Below are positions 16,044-22,511 of a stretch of 30,466 bases of DNA, piece after piece (the first letter of the stretch is position 1; each line of letters starts with the position of its first letter). The notes under the pieces are model-generated. The model did no database searches, was not told the DNA's origin, and saw only the letters and a program-made list of their open reading frames with translations. The stretch comes from an uncultured Oscillibacter sp. Lineage in GTDB: Bacteria; Bacillota; Clostridia; Oscillospirales; Oscillospiraceae. The stretch covers positions 1 to 30,466 of the forward strand of contig CAMHBH010000006.1 in NCBI GenBank assembly GCA_946183175.1. Direction: 5' to 3'. The translations under genes were made by a program, and so were the position numbers.

Positions 16044-16085
16044 AACAACGCGCGGGATTGACTTCGGTCAGTCCCGCGCGTTGTT
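16044..16085 (-). terminator. Long 19-bp hairpin after rsmG
   Basis: Two 19-base arms, AACAACGCGCGGGATTGAC and GTCAGTCCCGCGCGTTGTT, pair with only one G-T pair and enclose TTCG. It starts 10 bases after the rsmG stop codon, so it probably ends the parAB-serS-rsmG transcript, but the U-tract is weak. Read on the plus strand the loop is the extra-stable C(UUCG)G form. Confidence 0.7.
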
Positions 16086-16095
16086 CTGTACGCGC

Positions 16096-16791
16096 TCAAA
16101 GCGGATTCTTCTTGATTTTCCCGAACGCCCGCGGATACCCCGGCGGCGTGGCGCAACGCTTTTCGACGACAATCAGGCGGCGCGGAATGTCCGTGCCCGG
16201 TATCACGTAGTCCGACACCCGCGCGACGCGTCCGCCGAGTACCCCGACGGCCTTCGCCGCCGCCGACAGTTCCTCGTCGCAGTTCACCGACTTCATAGCC
16301 AGAAACGTACCGCCCGCGCGCACCAGTGGCAGGCACAACTCCGCGAGTACCGGGAGCGCCGCCACCGCCCGCGACACCGCGATGTCGAACTGTTCCCTGT
16401 GCGCGGCGGCGTACACCTCCGCGCGTTCCTGTATGCAGTCCACGTCCGAAAGGCCGAGCGCCGCGCACACCTCCCGGAGAAAGTCGACCCGTTTCCGCTG
16501 GGCGTCCAGAAGCGTCAGCTTTATCGACGGTTCCGCGAGACGCAACGGCAAACCCGGGAATCCGGCCCCCGTCCCCACGTCGATTACGCGCTTTCCCTGG
16601 AAATCCGCGAACGCCGTCAGCGCGCAACTGTCCAGAAAGTGCAGGCGCGCTACGTCGTCCTCCGCCGTGATTGCCGTCAGATTCATCACGCGGTTTCGCT
16701 CTAACAGCAGTCGGGCGTAGCGGCACATGGGCCCCGCCGCGTCCGGCGACAGTCCGAGCGCCGTCAGGCCGTCCCGTAACAGGCTTTCCAT
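16096..16791 (-). CDS. rsmG: 16S rRNA (guanine527-N7)-methyltransferase RsmG
   Basis: 231 residues, normal for RsmG (GidB). The SAM-binding motif is DVGTGAGFPG (71-80), preceded by NLTAI (37-41) as in the family. VSRAVA and the basic C-terminus complete the match. It methylates G527 of 16S rRNA. Its ATG overlaps the serS stop codon as TAATG and there is no strong ribosome binding site, so translation is likely coupled to serS. rsmG usually lies upstream of parA, next to mnmG; here it is at the end of a parA-parB-serS transcript. Confidence 0.95.
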   Translation of the reverse strand: MESLLRDGLTALGLSPDAAGPMCRYARLLLERNRVMNLTAITAEDDVARLHFLDSCALTAFADFQGKRVIDVGTGAGFPGLPLRLAEPSIKLTLLDAQRKRVDFLREVCAALGLSDVDCIQERAEVYAAAHREQFDIAVSRAVAALPVLAELCLPLVRAGGTFLAMKSVNCDEELSAAAKAVGVLGGRVARVSDYVIPGTDIPRRLIVVEKRCATPPGYPRAFGKIKKNPL

Positions 16792-18101
16792 TACGCCCCG
16801 GCCTTCGGAATCAGGACTTCCGTCCCGCCCATGTAGGGACGCAGAATTTCCGGAATGGTCACGGTGCCGTCCGCCCGGAGATTGTTTTCCAGGAACGCTA
16901 TCAGCATGCGCGGCGGCGCGACGCACGTATTGTTTAACGTGTGACAGAGCTGAATTTTCCCGTTCTCGTCGCGGTAGCGGATACGTAACCGCCGCGCCTG
17001 CGCGTCGCCCAGATTGGAACACGAGCAGACTTCAAAATACTTTTGCTGTCGCGGAGACCACGCTTCGATGTCGCACGACTTCACTTTCAGGTCGGCGAGG
17101 TCCCCCGAGCAGCATTCCAACTGACGAACCGGGATTCCCAGCGCCCGGAACAGCTCCACCGAGTACCGCCACAGTTTTTCGTACCACGCCGCCGAATCCT
17201 CCGGCTTGCATACGACAATCATTTCCTGTTTCTCAAATTGGTGGATACGGTAAATCCCGCGCTCCTCAATTCCGTGCGCGCCCTTCTCTTTCCGGAAACA
17301 CGGCGAGTACGAGGTCAGCGTCTGCGGGAGACTGTCGCCGGGGAGTATCTGGTCGATAAAGCGGCCTATCATGGAGTGCTCCGACGTGCCGATTAAATAC
17401 AGGTCTTCGCCCTCAATCTTGTACATCATGCCGTCCATGTCCGTCTGGCTCATGACGCCCTCGACGACCGCCCCGTGAATCATAAACGGCGGAATGCAGT
17501 AGGTGAAGCCCTTGCCAATCATGAAGTCGCGCCCGAGGGCCAGTACGGCCTCGTGCAGACGCGCGATGTCGCCGAGCAGATAGTAGAAGCCGTTCCCGGA
17601 TACCCGCCCGGCGGCGTCGAGGTCGATTCCGTCGAACGACGCCATAATGTCCGTGTGGTACGGAATCGGGAACCCCGGCACGGCGGCCTCCCCGAACCGC
17701 TCCACTTCCACGTTGTGACTGTCGTCGGGGCCCAGCGGCACCGACGGGTCAATCATCTGCGGTATCAGGAGCATTTTCTGATGGAGTTCGCGTTCTATTT
17801 CGGGCTCACGCTGTTCGAGGGCCTTCAGCCGCTCGGAATTGGCCGTGACCTGCGCCTTGACCGCTTCGGCCTCCTGTAGCTTCGACGGGTCTTTTTTGGC
17901 CTGTCCCATGAGTTTCCCGATTTCCTTGCTCAGGCGGTTGCGTTCGGAGCGGAGGCTGTCCGCCTCCGCGATAACTGTCCGCCGTTCGGCGTCCAGCGCG
18001 AGGACTTCGTCCACGAGCGGGAGTTTCTGTTCCTGGTACTTCTTCCGGATGTTCTCCCGCACGGCCTCGGGATTCTCCCGGATAAAGCGAATGTCAAGCA
18101 T
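16791..18101 (-). CDS. serS: Serine--tRNA ligase
   Basis: 436 residues, normal length. The N-terminal tRNA-binding coiled coil (about 30-110) precedes the class II core: TSEHSMIGRF, motif 2 CFRKEKGAHGIEERGIYRIH, and motif 3 LNNTCVAPPRMLIAFLENN. The motif 2 loop and motif 3 differ from the common SAGRDTRGLIR and NGSGLAVGR forms but keep the ATP-binding Arg residues, so it belongs to a divergent SerS clade and should be active. ATG 18101 has AAAGGA 9 bases upstream. It starts 28 bases after the coiled-coil gene, without a T-box leader. It charges tRNA-Ser and, by extension, tRNA-Sec if one is present. Confidence 0.95.
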   Translation of the reverse strand: MLDIRFIRENPEAVRENIRKKYQEQKLPLVDEVLALDAERRTVIAEADSLRSERNRLSKEIGKLMGQAKKDPSKLQEAEAVKAQVTANSERLKALEQREPEIERELHQKMLLIPQMIDPSVPLGPDDSHNVEVERFGEAAVPGFPIPYHTDIMASFDGIDLDAAGRVSGNGFYYLLGDIARLHEAVLALGRDFMIGKGFTYCIPPFMIHGAVVEGVMSQTDMDGMMYKIEGEDLYLIGTSEHSMIGRFIDQILPGDSLPQTLTSYSPCFRKEKGAHGIEERGIYRIHQFEKQEMIVVCKPEDSAAWYEKLWRYSVELFRALGIPVRQLECCSGDLADLKVKSCDIEAWSPRQQKYFEVCSCSNLGDAQARRLRIRYRDENGKIQLCHTLNNTCVAPPRMLIAFLENNLRADGTVTIPEILRPYMGGTEVLIPKAGA

Positions 18102-18129
18102 ATGCTGTCTTCCTTTCGTTGTGCCGAAA

Positions 18130-18699
18130 TTAACCGTTACTGTTTTCCGCCGCGCGCGCGGCCTCCGCCTCCGCGATACGCGCCGGAACCGCTTCCTGTA
18201 ACTGCCGGTAGTAGTCCAGCGGCGAAATGACGCCGTTCCCCGGCGATTCGCCCGACAGGCTGTCCGAAAGCCCCTCGGCCTCAAACGCCTGCATAGTCGC
18301 CTGACAGGCCCGGTACCGCCCTTCCCGGTACTGCTCCCGCATGAGGTACAGTCGCCGCATTGCTTCCGTCTCCCGGCGGGCCGCCGCTGTCTGCTCGGAC
18401 GCCTCCCGCTCCCCGGCGCGCGCCTCCTCTAATTGTTCTTCGAGTGTCCGGCGCTCCTCCTGTAGGGCGATGATTTTCTCTTGAAGGTTCTGCACCTCCT
18501 GCATGACCGACACGGAACTTTGTAATTTCCCCAGCGCCTCGGTATTGTTGCGCTGGTGAATCAGCGACGAGAGGCACATCAGCAGTAACGCCGCGCTGAA
18601 CAACAGCAGAATATACAGAAATACGCTCATATTGCCTTTCGGCGCGGCTCCGGACGTTTCTTCATTCCGCGCGGTCTCGGGCTTTTCCTCACTGCTCAT
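18130..18699 (-). CDS. Hypothetical single-pass membrane coiled-coil protein
   Basis: 189 residues. A polar N-terminus (1-24) is followed by one transmembrane helix (about 25-47), then a coiled coil (about 55-120, rich in Glu, Gln, Arg and Leu) and a short C-terminal region with RRLYLMREQYREGRYRACQA. The topology suggests the coiled coil is outside if the short positive side stays in, but orientation is uncertain. Its ATG overlaps the parB stop by 11 bases and it is preceded by GGGGAG, so it is translated with parB. In many Clostridia a DUF4446 membrane protein occupies this spot; this sequence lacks that domain. A role in chromosome segregation or anchoring is only suggested by position. Confidence 0.85.
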   Translation of the reverse strand: MSSEEKPETARNEETSGAAPKGNMSVFLYILLLFSAALLLMCLSSLIHQRNNTEALGKLQSSVSVMQEVQNLQEKIIALQEERRTLEEQLEEARAGEREASEQTAAARRETEAMRRLYLMREQYREGRYRACQATMQAFEAEGLSDSLSGESPGNGVISPLDYYRQLQEAVPARIAEAEAARAAENSNG

Positions 18700-19621
18700 T
18701 CCCGTACTCCCCCCAGTCCTGCCGGATTTGCAAGAGCGATAACGCGTCCAGAAGCGCGTTTAAGTCGTCGAGGCCGTAGTAGTCCAGCTCAATGCGCCCC
18801 TTCTTGCGCCCGTTGACTATCCGCACGCCCCGCCCCAGCTTCGCCGACAGTTCCTTTTGCGCCTCTATCGTGTAGTCGATACTCTTCGGGTCGTCGAGCT
18901 GTTCCTTCTTTATCACGATTTCCGGCTCTTTGCGCGCCGCCATTTTCTGCTTTGCGAGGCGTTCCGTCTGACGTACCGACAGCCCGCCTTCCATGACTTC
19001 CCGCGCCGCCTGTTCCTGTGCGTCCGGCGGCAACGGTATCAATGCCCGCGCGTGTCCGGCGGTCAGCCGCCCCTCCTCTACGAATACCCGCACCGCCTCC
19101 GACAAGTCCAGAAGGCGTAGCGAGTTCGCCACCGCGCTGCGCGACTTCCCCACCCGTTTTGATACTTCCTCTTGCGTCATGCCGTACAGGTCGATTAACG
19201 TCCGGTATCCGGCGGCCTCCTCCATGGGGTTCAAGTCCTCCCGCTGGAGGTTCTCAATCATGGCCAATTCGGTCGCGGTTTTGTCGTCGGCCTCCACGAT
19301 GATGACCGGGACGGTATCCAGTCCGGCCATACGCGCCGCGCGCCAGCGCCGCTCCCCCGCGATAATCTGATAGTAGCCGGAATCGAGCTTCCGGACGGTC
19401 AGCGGCTGTAGAATGCCGTGTTGCCGGATGGAATCGGCGAGCTGTGCCAGCGATTCCGGGTCGAAATTCTTGCGCGGCTGTCCGGAATAGTTCTCAACGT
19501 CCGTAATGGGCAACATTGTCATTCCGCCGTTGCCGCTTTGCGGTTCGGCGTCCGACAGGAACGCGCTTTCGCCCAACAGCGCGCCCAATCCGCGCCCGAG
19601 CCCTGACGGCTTCTTTATCAT
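18689..19621 (-). CDS. parB: ParB/Spo0J chromosome-partitioning protein
   Basis: 310 residues, slightly longer than Bacillus Spo0J. The N-terminus GLGRGLGALLG is typical. The CTPase/ParB motifs are present: GERRWRAA (89-96) and ENLQREDLNP (123-132). A helix-turn-helix (about 148-170: MTQEEVSKRVGKSRSAVANS) binds parS. The C-terminal dimerisation region (about 230-300) has the lysine-arginine patch NGRKKGRIELDYYG. ATG 19621 overlaps the parA stop as ATGA. With ParA it segregates the origin region and loads SMC. Two candidate parS sites lie just upstream of the operon. Confidence 0.97.
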   Translation of the reverse strand: MIKKPSGLGRGLGALLGESAFLSDAEPQSGNGGMTMLPITDVENYSGQPRKNFDPESLAQLADSIRQHGILQPLTVRKLDSGYYQIIAGERRWRAARMAGLDTVPVIIVEADDKTATELAMIENLQREDLNPMEEAAGYRTLIDLYGMTQEEVSKRVGKSRSAVANSLRLLDLSEAVRVFVEEGRLTAGHARALIPLPPDAQEQAAREVMEGGLSVRQTERLAKQKMAARKEPEIVIKKEQLDDPKSIDYTIEAQKELSAKLGRGVRIVNGRKKGRIELDYYGLDDLNALLDALSLLQIRQDWGEYGNEQ

Positions 19622-20397
19622 GAGGCGTCACCCCTTTCCTGTTTCCGTAGGAACTCCCCCGCGAGTGCCCGGTAGGCGGCGGCACCCCGGCAGAGCGTAT
19701 CATAGACGGTAATCGGTTTCCCGTGGCTGGGGGCTTCGGACAAGCGCACATTCCGGGGTATCACCGTCGCGTAGACTTTGCCGGGGAAGTAGCGTTTGAC
19801 TTCCTGCGCCACCTGCATGGCGAGGTTGGTACGGGTGTCGTACATCGTCATTAGGACGCCTTCCAATTCAAGGCGCGGATTCAGGGAGCGCCGGACTAAT
19901 CGGACAGTGTTCATTAAATCGGAGAGGCCTTCCAGCGCGAAATACTCGGCCTGTACCGGGACAAGGATACTGTCGGCGGCGCACAGGGCGTTGAGCGTGA
20001 GCAATTCGAGGGACGGCGGGCAGTCGATGAAAATAAAATCGTACTGTTCCCGAACTTGTGACAGGGCTTCTTTGAGGAGAAATTCCCGATGTTCCATGCC
20101 AATCAACTCGATTCCGGCCCCGGCGAGCGCGCTGTTAGACGGCAACACATCGCCGCAAGGGGTAGGAACAATCACTTCCGCGACGGACGGGATATCCGTC
20201 AGGACGCCGTAAACGCCTGTAGAGGCGTCTTTATCGACGCCCATGCCGGACGTGGAATTAGCCTGCGGGTCGAAGTCGCACAGGAGCACATGTTTCCCGG
20301 CCTCCGCCAGCGCGGCGGCGAGATTGACGCAAGTCGTCGTTTTCCCGACGCCGCCTTTCTGATTGACAACCGCGATTGTTTTACACAAAAAAATCAC
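19618..20397 (-). CDS. parA: ParA/Soj chromosome-partitioning ATPase
   Basis: 259 residues if translation starts at GTG 20397 (AGGAAA about 6 bases upstream). TTG 20388, giving LCKTIAVVNQKGG, is the alternative. The in-frame ATG at 20502 is excluded because it lies upstream of the promoter at 20420-20448. The deviant Walker A motif is KGGVGKTTT (K14 and K19), followed by CDFDPQANSTSGMG and FIDCPPSLELLTLNAL. It is an ATP-dependent, DNA-binding partner of ParB and, in spore formers, a regulator of DnaA. First gene of the parA-parB-coiled-coil-serS-rsmG operon. Confidence 0.95.
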   Translation of the reverse strand: MIFLCKTIAVVNQKGGVGKTTTCVNLAAALAEAGKHVLLCDFDPQANSTSGMGVDKDASTGVYGVLTDIPSVAEVIVPTPCGDVLPSNSALAGAGIELIGMEHREFLLKEALSQVREQYDFIFIDCPPSLELLTLNALCAADSILVPVQAEYFALEGLSDLMNTVRLVRRSLNPRLELEGVLMTMYDTRTNLAMQVAQEVKRYFPGKVYATVIPRNVRLSEAPSHGKPITVYDTLCRGAAAYRALAGEFLRKQERGDAS

Positions 20398-20419
20398 CCG
20401 CTTTCCTGTTAGCGGTTCT

Positions 20420-20448
20420 ATTATAGCAACGCGCGGACATTCTTGCAA
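20420..20448 (-). promoter_or_regulatory. Sigma-A promoter of the parAB operon
   Basis: TTGCAA (20443-20448), 17-bp spacer, TATAAT (20420-20425) on the minus strand with TGC before the -10. This is a strong consensus. The leader to the GTG start is about 15 bases. The parS-like site at 20465-20480 lies just upstream of the -35. Confidence 0.9.
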
Positions 20449-20464
20449 GGGCGGATTCGCAAAA

Positions 20465-20480
20465 TGTTTCACATGAAACA
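20465..20480. promoter_or_regulatory. parS-like ParB binding site 1
   Basis: TGTTTCACATGAAACA matches the bacterial parS consensus TGTTTCACGTGAAACA at 15 of 16 positions (A for G in the centre). It lies 17 bases upstream of the parA -35 box, so ParB binding could affect the operon's own promoter. Confidence 0.85.
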
Positions 20481-20481
20481 T

Positions 20482-20518
20482 TGAACAGTCTCCCCACGTC
20501 AATGGGGGAGACCGTTCA
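20482..20518 (-). terminator. Hairpin between the two parS sites
   Basis: TGAACAGTCTCCCC and GGGGAGACCGTTCA arms form a 14-bp stem with one G-T pair. It lies downstream of the GH13 gene on the minus strand. Its core belongs to the CTCCCCC family, but no clear T-run follows, so it may be a degenerate or weak terminator. Confidence 0.6.
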
Positions 20519-20538
20519 GAAAAGGTACAGTTCCCGAA

Positions 20539-20554
20539 TGTTTCACATGAAACA
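20539..20554. promoter_or_regulatory. parS-like ParB binding site 2
   Basis: Identical to site 1 (TGTTTCACATGAAACA), 74 bases away. It overlaps the 3' end of the GH13 gene: on the minus strand its first 12 bases encode the last residues Cys-Phe-Met and the TGA stop. Confidence 0.85.
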
Positions 20555-22423
20555 TTCTCCGAGAAGATAGCCCGTCATGGGCGGGACTTTCAGCGGAAGT
20601 CTCTGGTCTTGGTTGACGTAGAATTTCTGTCCGGTCAGAAGGTCGCACGCCTCAGAACCGCCCAGCCATTCAACCGTGATGTCCCACTCGTACTCCCCGG
20701 CGTTCACGACAAGCGCCGTATATTCGGCGTGCTTCTTGCGCGCAAAGGCCAGTATCGGCCCCGATGTGTACAGCCAGTGTAAGTCGCCCCGTTGCAGGGA
20801 CACCCGCTCCCGCCGAATATGCCCCAGCGCTGCGAAATGCCGTTGCAGGTCGTTCTCCTGGTGCCCCCAGGGGTACGTCCCACGGTTGAACGGGTCTTCC
20901 CAGCCCTCCATGCCGCATTCGTCCCCGTAGTACACCGTGGGCGAACCCGGAAACGCGAACAGTATCATTGCCGCCAGCCGCACTAATGCCAATCCGCGCC
21001 GCCGTTCCTCCGGCGACAGCCGGAATTTCGACTTTTCCTCTTTACTCCCCGGCATGTGCTTCGCGCCTAACTCCGTCAGTATCCGCGCCGTGTCGTGCGT
21101 GCCGAGAAAGTTCATGGCCGAATCGAACGACGCCGGGGGGTAGTTCTCCCGCAAAGTCTCCAGCCGCTCCCGGAAAATGTCGGCGTCGCCGCCGCGCAGA
21201 TAGTCCAGTATCGCGCTCCGGAAGGGGTAATTCATGACCCCGTGTAACTCCTTCCCGAGAAAATAACGCCGCCGCTGTGAGTAGGCGATTTTGTTGCTTG
21301 CGTCCTCCCAGACTTCCCCTATCAGTACCGCATAGGAGGCGGTTTCGTGCATGACTGTCCGGATGTGCTCTATAAAGCTGTCGGGGAGTTCGTCGGCCAC
21401 GTCCAGACGCCAGCCCGACGCCCCCGCCCGTAGCCAGTGCCGGACGACCGAATCCTGATTCCAGATGATGTAATTCTGGTAGCTTTGATTCTCTTCCAGC
21501 GTATCCGGCAACGTGGGAATGCCCCACCACGCCGTGTACTCGTCGGGCCATTTGTGGAACTTATACCACTCATAGTAGGGGCTGTCCTTGCTCTGATACG
21601 CCCCCGGTTCCGGGTAAAACCCGTCGGCGTTAAAATAGCGGCTCTGAGACCCCGTGTGACTGAATACGCCGTCCAGTATGATACGCATGCCGCGACGGTT
21701 CGCTTGTAGGCACAACTCCCGGAAATCGTCCTCCGTACCCAGCATGGGGTCAATGTTCATGTAGTCCGCCGTATTATAGCGGTGGTTCGAGGCCGATTCA
21801 AATATCGGGTTCAGGTACAGCGTCGATACGCCCAACTCCGACAGGTAGTCCAATTTTGACGTGATACCTTTCAGCGACCCGCCGAAAAAGTCGCGGTTCC
21901 ATACGCCGTCGGGCGGATTCCAGACGGGCTCGTCCTCCCAATTCTCGTGAACCCAGCGGTTCCCAATCATGCCCTCCGGGTCCGGGACTTCCAGGCGGCA
22001 GAAGCGGTCGGGGAATATCTGATACGTCACCCCCGCCCCGAACCAGAACGGCGTGTGACTTTTCTCGTATACGGTCATTTGCCACGGGTCTATACGCCCG
22101 TCGCTGCGGTAGCCTGTACGGTCGAGGTCACAGCCCGAACCGTCGCCGCGCCAGAACTTGAAGTAGTACCAGACTAATTGCGGCTCCGACGGCGCGGGGA
22201 AACTCGCGTAGAAGCGGTCGCGGTCTCCGTCGACGGCCTGCTTGTAAAGTTCCGTCTTGAATTTCTCTCCGGTGTAGTCGTTCTTCATCATGACGGCGCA
22301 ATGGGTGAAACCCTCGCTTTGCAAGGGCCGACAGCGTAGAATGATGTTTTGCCCGCATTCCACCGCGCCGAACGGCTCCTTGCAGTGAATGCTTCGGGAA
22401 TCGAATACAAAAGGCTCGCTCAT
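20543..22423 (-). CDS. GH13 alpha-amylase/neopullulanase-type glycosidase
   Basis: 626 residues, cytoplasmic (no signal peptide). An N-terminal beta-sandwich region (about 1-125) resembling a CBM34-type domain leads into a GH13 barrel. The four GH13 regions are visible: DGVFSHTGS, GWRLDVADE (nucleophile D341), LIGEVWEDA (acid/base E370) and NFLGTHDT (D444). The pattern fits the neopullulanase / maltogenic amylase group that degrades imported maltodextrins or intracellular glycogen. ATG 22423 has AAGGAAGGAG 6 bases upstream, preferred over ATG 22453. It is isolated: PBP2 and its terminator lie upstream and parAB downstream, and no sugar transporter is near. Its own promoter is not evident. The stop codon sits in a parS-like site. 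Confidence 0.93.
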   Translation of the reverse strand: MSEPFVFDSRSIHCKEPFGAVECGQNIILRCRPLQSEGFTHCAVMMKNDYTGEKFKTELYKQAVDGDRDRFYASFPAPSEPQLVWYYFKFWRGDGSGCDLDRTGYRSDGRIDPWQMTVYEKSHTPFWFGAGVTYQIFPDRFCRLEVPDPEGMIGNRWVHENWEDEPVWNPPDGVWNRDFFGGSLKGITSKLDYLSELGVSTLYLNPIFESASNHRYNTADYMNIDPMLGTEDDFRELCLQANRRGMRIILDGVFSHTGSQSRYFNADGFYPEPGAYQSKDSPYYEWYKFHKWPDEYTAWWGIPTLPDTLEENQSYQNYIIWNQDSVVRHWLRAGASGWRLDVADELPDSFIEHIRTVMHETASYAVLIGEVWEDASNKIAYSQRRRYFLGKELHGVMNYPFRSAILDYLRGGDADIFRERLETLRENYPPASFDSAMNFLGTHDTARILTELGAKHMPGSKEEKSKFRLSPEERRRGLALVRLAAMILFAFPGSPTVYYGDECGMEGWEDPFNRGTYPWGHQENDLQRHFAALGHIRRERVSLQRGDLHWLYTSGPILAFARKKHAEYTALVVNAGEYEWDITVEWLGGSEACDLLTGQKFYVNQDQRLPLKVPPMTGYLLGECFM

Positions 22424-22450
22424 GGGGTACTCCTTCCTTGTACCGTAAGA

Positions 22451-22484
22451 CAAAACGGAGAACCGGACTGTTCCGGCCCTCCGT
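22451..22484 (-). terminator. Terminator of the zapA-mre-pbp2 operon
   Basis: ACGGAG...CTCCGT arms form a 13-bp stem with two G-T pairs and a 4-base loop (stem 22455-22484), followed on the minus strand by TTTTGTCTT. It lies about 28 bases after the PBP2 stop codon. Confidence 0.88.
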
Positions 22485-22511
22485 GGCTACCGCTTTCCCG
22501 GCGTTCCAAAT

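Noticed and set aside
20398..20502. An in-frame ATG at 20502 as the parA start
   Set aside because: It lies upstream of the consensus promoter and reads through a parS-like site; GTG 20397 has a ribosome binding site.
1018..20518. Repeated CTCCCCC...GGGGGAG elements as a CRISPR array
   Set aside because: The copies are kilobases apart at gene ends, are hairpins with T-runs, and show no regular spacers or cas genes.
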